This document shows positions 6,853 to 13,709 of a stretch of DNA of 21,064 nt, one piece after another. The translations under genes were made by a program, and so were the position numbers. The stretch is from Candidatus Rokuibacteriota bacterium (GTDB lineage: Bacteria > Methylomirabilota > Methylomirabilia > Rokubacteriales > CSP1-6), in the NCBI GenBank assembly GCA_016179165.1, contig JACORX010000132.1, forward strand, positions 1-21,064, given 5' to 3'. Each line of letters opens with the position of its first letter. Positions within the stretch are counted from its first letter, which is position 1. Under the pieces are notes generated by a model. It did not search any database. It saw only the letters and a list, made by a program, of their open reading frames with translations, and was not told the DNA's origin.

Positions 6853-8037
6853 GTGATCGAGCTGACGCCGGAACAAGAGACGATTCGACAGACGGTGAAC
6901 AGGATATGCCGCGAGAAGCTCGCCCCGAGAGCCGCGGAGATGGACAGGACCGGCGAGTTTCCCTGGGACATCCTCAGGGAATTCGCCACTGCGGGCGTCG
7001 CGCACATGTTCTTCCCGGTGGAGTACGGCGGCCTCGGCGAGGACCTCGTCACGAGCACCATGGTCATCGAGGAGATCGCCCGGGTGAACGCGGCCACCGC
7101 GCACACTTTCACCGGCGTCGCCAATAGCCGGCTCCCGCTCCTGACTGCCGGGACCGACGAGCAGAAGCGGCGCTACATGCCGTTGCTCATTCGCGAGGCG
7201 GGGGTCACGTGCCTGTCGATCACGGAGCCGAATGCGGGCTCCGATGTGGCCGCGATGGAGACGCGGGCCGTCAGGGACGGGGACAGCTACGTCTTGAACG
7301 GGCGCAAGTGCTTTGCGACGAACGGCTCGGTCGCTGTCCTGTACTTCATATTCGCGGTGACCACGCCGGGGGCCGGGGCGCGGGGAATCTCGTGCTTCCT
7401 CGTCGAGCGGGGGACGCCGGGGCTCCGGCCAGGCCGGGTCGAGGACAAGGTGGGGCTCAGGGCGTCCAACGTCTCCGAGCTGATCCTGGAGGACGTGCGC
7501 GTGCCTGCAACGAACCGGCTCGGGGGCGAGGGCGACGGGTTCAAGATCTGCATGCGGGCGCTCGACAAGGCCAGGCTCGATGCCGCGGCCCTGGGCGTGG
7601 GGCTCGCCCAGGGCGCCCTCGACTACGCGGTCGCGTACGCCAAGGGCCGGGTGCAGTTCAAGCAGTCCGTGGCCGAGTTCCAGGGGATGCAGTTCCTGTT
7701 CGCGGACATGGCGACGAGCGTGGCGGCCGCCCGCGCGCTCACCTACGAGACGGCGCGGAGGATGCAGGCCAACGACAGCTCCACGGCGCACTTCTGCGCC
7801 ATGGCGAAGCTTTGCGCCTCGGACATGGCCATGAAGGTCACCGTAGATGCCGTGCAGGCACTCGGCGGGTACGGCGTGCTCAAGGATCACCCGGTGGAGC
7901 GCATGATGCGGGACGCCAAGATCCTGCAGATCTTCGACGGCACGAACCAGATTCAGCGGATGATCATCGCGCGCGGCCTGCTCGGCGGGGCGGCGGCTGG
8001 ACCTCGCGCCGCACCGGGCGGACGGAATTTCAGCTGA
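6853..8037 (+). CDS. Acyl-CoA dehydrogenase
   Basis: 394-residue FAD-dependent acyl-CoA dehydrogenase, which introduces an alpha,beta double bond into an acyl-CoA and passes electrons to ETF. The start is GTG at 6853 after a strong AGGAGAG site (6841-6847); a longer in-frame extension over the YbaK remnant is rejected. Domain signs in order: helical N-domain (LTPEQETIRQTV), the FAD region CLSITEPNAGSDVAAM, the substrate loop NGRKCFATNGS, and the C-domain ALGGYGVLKDHPVERMMRDA then IFDGTNQIQR. The usual catalytic Glu of medium-chain enzymes (xxEGTxQIQR) is Asp here, about residue 362. No ETF or thiolase gene is adjacent. The family is certain; the chain or substrate class is not. Confidence 0.93.
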   Translation: MIELTPEQETIRQTVNRICREKLAPRAAEMDRTGEFPWDILREFATAGVAHMFFPVEYGGLGEDLVTSTMVIEEIARVNAATAHTFTGVANSRLPLLTAGTDEQKRRYMPLLIREAGVTCLSITEPNAGSDVAAMETRAVRDGDSYVLNGRKCFATNGSVAVLYFIFAVTTPGAGARGISCFLVERGTPGLRPGRVEDKVGLRASNVSELILEDVRVPATNRLGGEGDGFKICMRALDKARLDAAALGVGLAQGALDYAVAYAKGRVQFKQSVAEFQGMQFLFADMATSVAAARALTYETARRMQANDSSTAHFCAMAKLCASDMAMKVTVDAVQALGGYGVLKDHPVERMMRDAKILQIFDGTNQIQRMIIARGLLGGAAAGPRAAPGGRNFS

Positions 8038-8042
8038 GGGCT

Positions 8043-8079
8043 GTATCCCGCCCGATACGTTTGACAGCCCATCGGGCTG
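8043..8079 (+). terminator. Two tandem short hairpins after acyl-CoA dehydrogenase
   Basis: GTATC (8043-8047) pairs with GATAC (8054-8058), and CAGCCC (8065-8070) pairs with GGGCTG (8074-8079) over a 3-nt loop. They lie just after the dehydrogenase stop. No T tract follows, so terminator function is only a possibility. Confidence 0.3.
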
Positions 8080-8090
8080 ATGAGTATCGT
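8061..8090 (+). promoter_or_regulatory. Sigma70-like promoter candidate before coiled-coil gene 1
   Basis: TTGACA at 8061-8066 and TATCGT at 8085-8090 with an 18-bp spacer. The -35 box is perfect and the -10 box matches 4 of 6. It sits in the gap before the coiled-coil/oxidoreductase pair. It overlaps the hairpins described above, so only one reading may be real. Confidence 0.3.
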
Positions 8091-8133
8091 GACGACATCA
8101 AGGAGGGGGAGGCTTTCGCGAAGCCGCGGGGGA

Positions 8134-8616
8134 ATGTATCCACCGTGCGACATTGACAAGGTGCGGGCGCGCGGCGAGACTTGGCCCGTGGACCCCGAGA
8201 TGCGCGAGGCCTTCAACCGGTTGGGTACCGACCTGCGCGGAGAGATCCGGTCCTCCACCGCTGAGACGCGGGCCTATGTTGACGATCGGATCCGGGCTTC
8301 CACCGCCGAGACGCGCGCCTACATTGACGAGCGTGTCGAGACCTCCACCGTGGAGATGCGCGGCTACATGGATGAACGGTTTCGGGCATCCACCGCCGAG
8401 ATGCGCCGCTACTTCGATGTAGTTGGCGAGTCGCTTCGTGGCGACATCCGTGCCGTCGCCGAGCTCGTTGCGCTTTCGAACGAAGGTTCGAAGCGGCGAG
8501 ATGACGAGCAAGCGGCGCGGACCGACCGTCTCGAGGGCAGGGTTCTGAGGCTCGAGGTGCGCGTCACGAGCCCGAAAGACAACCGGAAGCCCCGCCGGCC
8601 GCGCCGACGGCGGTGA
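8134..8616 (+). CDS. Coiled-coil hypothetical protein with 15-residue repeats, paralog 1
   Basis: Predicted 160-residue, highly charged protein. After a start segment (MYPPCDIDKVRARGETWPVD) it carries four 15-residue units of the form S-T-x-E-x-R-x-Y-x-D-x-R-x-x-x, then a helical segment DIRAVAELVALSNEG, then RLEGRVLRLEVRVTS, ending in a basic tail rich in Arg and Pro. The pattern predicts a long amphipathic helix or coiled coil; no known domain is recognised. A paralog at 9975 keeps the same order with three units, and protein-level conservation supports real coding. The start is uncertain: ATG 8134 lies at the edge of a dispersed repeat, and ATG 8200 (MREAFNRLG) is the alternative. The stop overlaps the GTG start of the oxidoreductase, so the two are probably coupled. 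Confidence 0.6.
   Translation: MYPPCDIDKVRARGETWPVDPEMREAFNRLGTDLRGEIRSSTAETRAYVDDRIRASTAETRAYIDERVETSTVEMRGYMDERFRASTAEMRRYFDVVGESLRGDIRAVAELVALSNEGSKRRDDEQAARTDRLEGRVLRLEVRVTSPKDNRKPRRPRRRR
8151..8193 (+). repeat. Dispersed repeat, copy B
   Basis: 43 bp from CATTGACAAGGTGCGGGCGC to TTGGCCCGTGGAC, matching copies C (9992) and D (12005) along its length and copy A (5225) over the first 28 bp. It lies within the putative start region of coiled-coil paralog 1. Confidence 0.75.
8254..8433 (+). repeat. Four tandem 45-bp units inside coiled-coil gene 1
   Basis: In-frame units at 8254-8298, 8299-8343, 8344-8388 and 8389-8433, encoding STAETRAYVDDRIRA, STAETRAYIDERVET, STVEMRGYMDERFRA and STAEMRRYFDVVGES. 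The last unit diverges at its end, where the array joins the next helix. The paralog at 9975 has three units. Confidence 0.85.
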
Positions 8617-9803
8617 CTCGCGCCGGCTCGACGCTTCGCGTCGGATTCATCGGCGCCGGTTTTTCTGCGCGCCTGCACGCCGAGGCCTATCACCAGGTCC
8701 GCGGGTTGGATGTGGCGCTCACGCGGGTCGCGGCCGCCCGGCCGGAGCGGGCGGCGCGGTTCGCCGAGGAGTTCGGTGTCAGCGCGGTGGCGGCCAGCGC
8801 CGAGGAGGTGCTCGCCGCGACCGACGTGGACGTGGTCGACCTCTGCGTGCCGACGTCGCTCCACGCGCCGCTGGCCATCGCGGCGGCCCGGGCCGGCAAG
8901 CACGTGATCGTCGAGAAGCCGCTCACGGGCTGCTTCGCCCCGCCCGCGACCCCGCGGGCCGAGATGCTCCGCCGCGCCCTGGCATCCGGCGACGAGATCA
9001 TCGCCGCCTGCGGCGAGGCAGGAGTCCGGCTCTGCTACGCGGAGAACTGGGTCTACGCCCCGCCCATCCAGCGGGCGCGGCGCCTGTTCACCGCCGCGGG
9101 CGGGCCCATTCTGCGCATCGTCGGCGAGGAAAGCCACGGCGGCACGCACGCGCCCATCAACAAGCGCTGGGAGACGGGCGGCGGCGGCTCGCTCATCGGC
9201 AAGGGGTGCCATCCGCTCGGCGCCGCGCTCTACCTGAAGGCCGACGAAGGGCGCCGGCTCCACGGCCGGCCCGTGCGCCCGCGCGCGGTCATGGCCGAGA
9301 CCGCCCAGCTCACGGAGACGGCAGCCTTCACGACGGCGGGGCGGCCCTTCCTCAATACGGTGCCGGGCGCGGACGTGGAGGACTGGGGGACGCTCCTCCT
9401 CACATTCGACGACGGCACCGTGGCGCAGATCACCGGCGGCGACACCGTGCTGGGCGGCATCCGGAACCAGCTGGCCGTGTACGCGGCGCGCGCCGTCGTG
9501 TTGTGCAACATCAACCCCAACGACTCCGTGCAGGCGTATGCGCCGGATGCGGCCGTGTTCGGCGACGAGTATCTCGTCGAGAAGCTCGAGACCAAGGCGG
9601 GCTGGAGCACGCCCCAGCCCGACGAGGACTGGATGACAGGCTTTCCTCAAGAAATTCAGGACTTCGTGGAGGCCATCGCGCACGGCCGCGAGCCGCTTTC
9701 GGGCGCCGCGCTGGCGCGGGATGTGCTCGCGGTGATTTACGGCGCCTACGTCTCGGCCGCGGAGGGGCGGCGGGTAGAGCTGGCGCAGTACCTGGCGGAC
9801 TAA
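8613..9803 (+). CDS. Gfo/Idh/MocA-family NAD(P)-dependent oxidoreductase
   Basis: 396-residue dehydrogenase with an N-terminal Rossmann domain (RVGFIGAGFSA, 9-19, glycine-rich NAD(P) loop) and the family Glu-Lys-Pro motif in IVEKPLT (Glu101-Pro103). A C-terminal alpha/beta domain contains ESHGGTHAPI and GGGGSLIGKGCHPLGAALYL, the latter carrying the probable catalytic His. Members oxidise or reduce sugars, inositols and related polyols; the substrate here is unknown. The start is GTG at 8613, overlapping the stop of the coiled-coil gene, with no strong ribosome site, so coupled translation is likely. A 134-bp piece of a paralog of this gene lies at 5250. Downstream is a 171-bp gap with a palindrome and then the second coiled-coil gene. 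Confidence 0.9.
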   Translation: MTRAGSTLRVGFIGAGFSARLHAEAYHQVRGLDVALTRVAAARPERAARFAEEFGVSAVAASAEEVLAATDVDVVDLCVPTSLHAPLAIAAARAGKHVIVEKPLTGCFAPPATPRAEMLRRALASGDEIIAACGEAGVRLCYAENWVYAPPIQRARRLFTAAGGPILRIVGEESHGGTHAPINKRWETGGGGSLIGKGCHPLGAALYLKADEGRRLHGRPVRPRAVMAETAQLTETAAFTTAGRPFLNTVPGADVEDWGTLLLTFDDGTVAQITGGDTVLGGIRNQLAVYAARAVVLCNINPNDSVQAYAPDAAVFGDEYLVEKLETKAGWSTPQPDEDWMTGFPQEIQDFVEAIAHGREPLSGAALARDVLAVIYGAYVSAAEGRRVELAQYLAD

Positions 9804-9936
9804 AGCCCCCTCCCCCCGCCCTCTCGCTCGATGCGGTACACAGACGCCGTCCGTTCAAGTCTTCGAATGATTTCCCGGGTTCGGAGCGGCCTAGGCGGTA
9901 TGTCGCCGGAGCCGTTCACGGAACTCTGCGCTTGAT

Positions 9937-9960
9937 CCCTCTCCCCATTGGGGGAGAGGG
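9937..9960. repeat. REP-like perfect palindrome
   Basis: 10-bp perfect stem CCCTCTCCCC / GGGGAGAGGG with the 4-nt loop ATTG, followed by CGGGGTCAGGGGG. It lies between the oxidoreductase stop and coiled-coil gene 2. It resembles repetitive extragenic palindromes of GC-rich genomes and could also terminate transcription of the oxidoreductase. No T tract follows. The rest of the 9804-9974 gap shows nothing recognisable. Confidence 0.6.
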
Positions 9961-9974
9961 CGGGGTCAGGGGGA

Positions 9975-10412
9975 ATGTATCCACCTCGCGACATTGACAA
10001 GATGCGGGAGCGCGGCGAGACTTGGGCCGTGGACCACGGGATGCGCGAGGCCTTCGACCGGTTGGGCGCGGACCTCCGCGGCGAGATCCGGTCCTCCGCC
10101 GTAGAGGGTCGCGTGTATGTCGACGGGTCCATCCAAGCCTCCGCGGCCAAGACGCGCGCCTACATTGACGAACGCCTCCAGACATCCACCGCCGAGATGC
10201 GCCGCCACTTCGAAGTGGTTGGCGAGTCGCTTCGTGCCGACATCCGCGGCGTCGCCGAGCTCGTGGCGCTTTCGAACGAAGGGTCGAAGCGGCGAGATGA
10301 CGAGCAGGCGGGGCGGACCGACGGTCTCGAGGGCAGGGTCCTGAGGCTCGAGGTGCGCGTTACGAGCCTGGAGGACAACCGGAAGCCCCGCCGGCCTCTC
10401 CGCGGGCCGTAG
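9975..10412 (+). CDS. Coiled-coil hypothetical protein with 15-residue repeats, paralog 2
   Basis: Predicted 145-residue paralog of the protein at 8134, with the same order: start segment MYPPRDIDKMRERGETWAVD, then 15-residue units SAVEGRVYVDGSIQA, SAAKTRAYIDERLQT and STAEMRRHFEVVGES (10095-10229), then DIRGVAELVALSNEG, RLEGRVLRLEVRVTS and a basic tail. It has three units where paralog 1 has four, so unit number varies. It is very likely a helical, self-associating protein of unknown role. Alternative starts are 9948 and 10041. The next gene on the strand is the MaoC-like hydratase after 129 bp; no function can be drawn from that. Confidence 0.6.
   Translation: MYPPRDIDKMRERGETWAVDHGMREAFDRLGADLRGEIRSSAVEGRVYVDGSIQASAAKTRAYIDERLQTSTAEMRRHFEVVGESLRADIRGVAELVALSNEGSKRRDDEQAGRTDGLEGRVLRLEVRVTSLEDNRKPRRPLRGP
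9992..10033 (+). repeat. Dispersed repeat, copy C
   Basis: CATTGACAAGATGCGGGAGC through CTTGGGCCGTGGA, nearly identical to copies B and D. With copy B it also shares GGGGGAATGTATCCACC immediately upstream. Confidence 0.75.
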
Positions 10413-10422
10413 CCCCGGCGCC

Positions 10423-10500
10423 CTAGTTCAGCTTCACGATCTCGATCGGCTCCGAGGCGCCCTCGCGGATGATCGGGCGCCGGCAGAGGGCCGGCAGCCG
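10423..10500 (-). pseudogene. Possible 3' remnant of an unidentified minus-strand gene
   Basis: Read on the minus strand, these bases encode RLPALCRRPIIREGASEPIE then IVKLN and a TAG stop. The ending looks like a natural protein C-terminus, but further upstream the frame runs into sequence overlapping the MaoC gene and loses protein-like character. I do not recognise the family. It may be a decayed gene end, or chance. The rest of the gap up to 10541 holds the AGGAAGG ribosome site of the next gene. Confidence 0.25.
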
Positions 10501-10541
10501 AATGGGCGCGGCGAGGAGAGCTGCCTGGGCAGGAAGGTGGT

Positions 10542-11420
10542 ATGCCAGAGGCACTGCGGATCGAGCTCCGCCGCCGCCCGTCCACTCTTGGCAACATGAC
10601 GCGGGCTCTGTACCCGTCTGCGGGCCTGGCGAAAGCCGGGGGCTTCCCGTCAATCGTCGTGAGCTGGAGGCAGCACCGGGTAGACCGCCGTCACCTCGAC
10701 ACGTTCCTCGGACTCACAGGCCTGGAAGCGGGCGGGCACTTGCCTTTGCTCTTTCCCCATGTCGTCAGCTTCCCTCTGCAGATGACGATTCTCACTCACC
10801 CCATGTTTCCGGCTCCGATCTGGGGCGCACTCCAGGTCCGAAACCACCTGCTCCAGCACCGCAGGATCACCACGGGCGAAGTGCTCGAGATCGAGACACG
10901 GGTTGCGGGCCAGCGATTCCTGGAAAAGGGCGCCGAGGTGGACTTGCACAGCACCGTGCGCTCGGGCGCGGACGTGGCCTGGGAGAGCCTCAACACCTTC
11001 TACTACCGTGGCCGCTTCGGCCCGCCAGGCGAGGCCTCCACGCCGGCTCGCTCGCCGGAGGAAGTGGGGGAGGTGTACGCGCGCTGGCGGATGCCGTCTG
11101 GGACGGGCCGACGCTTCGGGGAACTTACCGGAGACTACAACGGCATTCACCTCTGGTCCTGGTACGCCCGACTCTTCGGATTCAAGGGAGCGTTCCTGCA
11201 CCCCCAGCTCTCGCTGGGGCTCTGCATGGCGCGCCTGGCAGGCCGGGAGGACCGGGAGGGCCAGTGCCTGGACGCATGGCTCAAGGGACCGGTTTACTAT
11301 GGTTCGGCCGTGACATTGCGGGCGGTCGTCTCAGAGAGCGACAGGGTTTTCGCCCTGCTCGCCGACGAGGACGAGAGACCCCGCATCGTGGGGCGCTGGA
11401 GCCTCGCCAAAGCGAAATGA
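10542..11420 (+). CDS. MaoC-like acyl dehydratase (double hot-dog)
   Basis: 292-residue hot-dog protein of the MaoC/(R)-specific enoyl-CoA hydratase type, which adds water to or removes it from acyl-CoA esters. The C-terminal half carries LTGDYNGIHLWSWYAR with Asp198 and His203, the hydratase dyad position; the N-terminal half looks like the degenerate first hot dog of double-hot-dog members. The ATG at 10542 follows AGGAAGG at a good spacing. Its last codons overlap the next gene by ATGA (11417-11420), so the peroxiredoxin-like selenoprotein is almost certainly translated from the same message. The substrate is not predictable. Confidence 0.8.
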   Translation: MPEALRIELRRRPSTLGNMTRALYPSAGLAKAGGFPSIVVSWRQHRVDRRHLDTFLGLTGLEAGGHLPLLFPHVVSFPLQMTILTHPMFPAPIWGALQVRNHLLQHRRITTGEVLEIETRVAGQRFLEKGAEVDLHSTVRSGADVAWESLNTFYYRGRFGPPGEASTPARSPEEVGEVYARWRMPSGTGRRFGELTGDYNGIHLWSWYARLFGFKGAFLHPQLSLGLCMARLAGREDREGQCLDAWLKGPVYYGSAVTLRAVVSESDRVFALLADEDERPRIVGRWSLAKAK

Positions 11421-11968
11421 AAAGCGAGGTCGGATCGCCTGCCGTCGCGTTCGCGCTAGAGGACACCGCCGGGACCGTGCATGGTCTCGAGCAGTATCGC
11501 GGCCGCTGGCTGCTGATGGTCTTCCACCGGCACCTCGGCTGACTGCCCTGCCGTGAGCACCTGTCGCAGTTGCGACGGCACGAAGACCAGGTGGAGAGGC
11601 TGGGGATCGAGATCGTCGCTGTGACATTCGAGGCTCGCGAACGTGCCGAGGAGTACGTGCGCGAGACGGGGCTCCCGTGGCCCCTGCTGATCGACCGGCG
11701 GCGGGTCCTCTATAACGCCTATGGCATGGGGCGGGGTCGACCGTCAGCCATCTGGGGGCCCGCCACCTGGTGGGCGTACATCCGTTTGATCGGCCGAGGT
11801 CGCCGGCTGAGGCGTCCAACTGGCGACATCCACCAACTGGGCGGAGATGTTCTCGTGGACCTCGCGGGGCGGGTAGCGTTGCATCATGTCGGGAAAGGCC
11901 CGGCGGATCGACCGGCGGTTGACGCGCTCTTCGACCGGGTGCGACAAGGCCGGCGTGATTTCCGTTAG
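11417..11968 (+). CDS. Peroxiredoxin-like selenoprotein (UxxC), Sec encoded by TGA at 11540-11542
   Basis: 183-residue thioredoxin-fold protein of the AhpC/TSA peroxiredoxin-like group, read through one in-frame TGA as selenocysteine 42. Before it, FALEDTAGTVHGLEQYRGRW and LLMVFHRHLG are family-typical. The motif is Sec42-Leu-Pro-Cys45-Arg-Glu, where relatives have CxxCRE. After it the frame continues with IVAVTFE, ETGLPWPLLIDRRRVLYNAY, WGPATWWAYIRL (113-124) and HHVGKGPADRP, to a TAG at 11968. The role would be thiol-dependent peroxide or disulfide reduction in the cytoplasm. A downstream hairpin supports recoding (see next feature). It overlaps the MaoC gene by ATGA. The alternative is a nonsense mutation in a Cys-type gene; the exact Cys position and the undamaged downstream frame argue against that. 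Selenocysteine machinery (selA, selB, selC) is not in the window. Confidence 0.82.
11540..11580 (+). promoter_or_regulatory. Candidate bacterial SECIS element
   Basis: The TGA at 11540-11542 is followed by a hairpin. GTCGC (11563-11567) pairs with GCGAC (11572-11576) around the loop AGTT. The helix is extended by TGCC (11549-11552) with GGCA (11577-11580), leaving a 10-nt bulge on the 5' side. The apical loop starts 25 nt after the UGA and has G then U, which fits the known bacterial SECIS plan (loop about 16-37 nt from UGA, G among the first two loop bases). An alternative fold pairs TGCCGT with ACGGCA. The structure was found by eye; no energy was calculated. Confidence 0.6.
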
Positions 11969-12004
11969 GCTTGGGATCAGATCGACGGCGCGTTCGAGCT
12001 CCAG

Positions 12005-12046
12005 CGTTGACAGGGTGCGGGAGCGCGGCGAGACTTGGGCCGTGGA
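12005..12046 (+). repeat. Dispersed repeat, copy D
   Basis: CGTTGACAGGGTGCGGGAGC through CTTGGGCCGTGGA. It matches copies B and C but here stands alone, 33 bp before the acyl-CoA ligase start, with no coiled-coil gene attached. It is therefore a free-standing intergenic repeat, or the stub of a deleted coiled-coil gene. Confidence 0.75.
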
Positions 12047-12079
12047 GCCCAAGCCGCTCGGCCCGAAGCCCGCACGCTG

Positions 12080-13690
12080 ATGGACACGGTCTTCGACGCC
12101 TTCATGGCCGCCGCGAACGCCGCGCCGGATCATTCCTTCCTCTGCGCGCCGCCGTCGCCCGGGCGCGCCTATCATCCGGACGGCGTCGAGTACACGTACG
12201 CGCAGGTCCGCGCCGAGGCGCTGGCATTGCGCGCGCGCTACGCGGCCGCCGAGTATGGCCACGGCCATCGCGTCGGCCTTCTCTTCGAGAACCGGCCGGA
12301 GTTTTTCTTCCACTACCTGGCCCTCAATGCCCTCGGCGCCGGCGTGGTCCCCATCAATCCCGACTATCGGCACGACGAGCTCCTCTATCAGATGGACCAT
12401 TCCGGGGCGGAGCTGGTGGTGACGATCCCGGCCCGCATGGACGCCCTCGAGGAGGTGGCGCGCGAGCGCGCGAAGCAGCTGCCCGTGGTCGATGCCGAGG
12501 AGCCGCCAGCCGCGCTCCCCAAGGCGGGCCCGGCGCCGCGCAAGGACGCGCCAGGGCTCGACACCGAGTGCGCCCTTCTCTATACCTCAGGCACCACGGG
12601 GCGGCCCAAGGGCTGCATCCTCACCAACCACTATTACCTCAACGCCGGCGCCTGGTACCGCGACATGGGCGGGCGGGCCGCCATCGAGCACGGGCGCGAG
12701 CGCTTCATGAATCCGCTGCCCCTCTTCCACATGAACTGCATGGCGGTGACGGCCACGTGCGCCATCCTCACGGCCAACTGCCTCATCCTGCCCGAGCGTT
12801 TCAGCCCCCGCCGTTGGTGGCCCGACGCGGCAGCCTCCCGCGCGACCATCATCCACTACCTGGGCGTGATGCCCCCGCTCCTCCTCAACCAGGAGCCCGC
12901 GCCCGAGGAGCGCCGGCATCGCATCAAGTTCGGGGTCGGCGCCGGCGTCGAGCCCCAGCTGCACGAGCCCTTCGAGACGCGCTTCGGTTTCCCCCTCGTC
13001 GAAGTGTGGGGCATGACCGAGACCGGCCGCATCCTGGCCGATCGCTTCGAGCCGCGCGAGGTCCACACGCGCGCGTTCGGCCGGCCCCACGGCGGGTTCG
13101 AGGCGCGCGTCGTCGACGAGCAGGATCGGGAGCTGCCGGCGGACGTGCAGGGCGAGCTTGTTGTCCGCTGGGGCGGACCGGAAGGCCCTCGGCACGGTTT
13201 CTTCACCGGCTACCTGAAGAACGCGGAGGCGACCGAGGAGGCGTGGCGCGGGGGCTGGTTCCACACGGGCGATGCGGTGCGCCGGGACGCGAGCGGCATG
13301 CTCTACTTCGTAGACCGCAAAAAAAACATCATCCGCCGCTCCGGCGAGAACATCGCGGCGGCGGAGGTGGAGGCCTGTCTCCAGGCCCACGAGGCCGTGG
13401 CCCAGGTGGCGGTGCTCGCCGTGCCTGACGAGATCCGCGAGGAGGAGGTCATGGCCTGCGTGGTGCCCATGCCGGGCTCGGTGGCCGACGCGCGGCTGGC
13501 GAATGATCTCGCGGACTGGTGTCTCGGCCGGCTCGCCTACTTCAAGGCCCCGGGCTGGATCCTCTTCGTCGACGGCCTCCCCACCACCCGCACCCAGAAG
13601 GTGCAGAAGACCCAGATCTTCCCTCCGGGCGAGGACCCGCGCCGGCGCCCCGGCTCGCTCGACCTCCGCGCGCGGAAGAAGCGCGGCTGA
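12080..13690 (+). CDS. Acyl-CoA ligase (AMP-forming), CaiC-like
   Basis: 536-residue ANL-superfamily enzyme that activates a carboxylic acid with ATP to an acyl-adenylate and transfers it to CoA. It shows the P-loop ALLYTSGTTGRPKGC (165-179), the adenine motif EVWGMTETGRI, the hinge region GWFHTGDAVRRD then YFVDRKKNIIRRSGENI, and the C-terminal TTRTQKVQK bearing the likely catalytic Lys. The overall pattern is closest to crotonobetaine/carnitine-CoA ligases, but the substrate is open. The ATG at 12080 has no clear ribosome site; copy D of the dispersed repeat lies just upstream. The gene ends 19 bp from the convergent amidohydrolase. Confidence 0.9.
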   Translation: MDTVFDAFMAAANAAPDHSFLCAPPSPGRAYHPDGVEYTYAQVRAEALALRARYAAAEYGHGHRVGLLFENRPEFFFHYLALNALGAGVVPINPDYRHDELLYQMDHSGAELVVTIPARMDALEEVARERAKQLPVVDAEEPPAALPKAGPAPRKDAPGLDTECALLYTSGTTGRPKGCILTNHYYLNAGAWYRDMGGRAAIEHGRERFMNPLPLFHMNCMAVTATCAILTANCLILPERFSPRRWWPDAAASRATIIHYLGVMPPLLLNQEPAPEERRHRIKFGVGAGVEPQLHEPFETRFGFPLVEVWGMTETGRILADRFEPREVHTRAFGRPHGGFEARVVDEQDRELPADVQGELVVRWGGPEGPRHGFFTGYLKNAEATEEAWRGGWFHTGDAVRRDASGMLYFVDRKKNIIRRSGENIAAAEVEACLQAHEAVAQVAVLAVPDEIREEEVMACVVPMPGSVADARLANDLADWCLGRLAYFKAPGWILFVDGLPTTRTQKVQKTQIFPPGEDPRRRPGSLDLRARKKRG

Positions 13691-13709
13691 GGTTTTCGCG
13701 CTCGGCCAT

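Noticed and set aside
10469..11542. Single long frame spanning 10469-11542 as one gene
   Set aside because: Its first two thirds are an out-of-frame shadow of the MaoC gene; only the part from 11417 onward, in the same frame, is protein-like.
11570..11968. Independent 132-residue protein starting at the internal codon after the TGA
   Set aside because: It lacks the first half of the thioredoxin fold, has no ribosome site, and is in frame with the upstream half; selenocysteine readthrough explains both parts better.
8151..12046. CRISPR array formed by the dispersed repeats
   Set aside because: The four copies are kilobases apart with genes between them, so there is no regular spacer structure.
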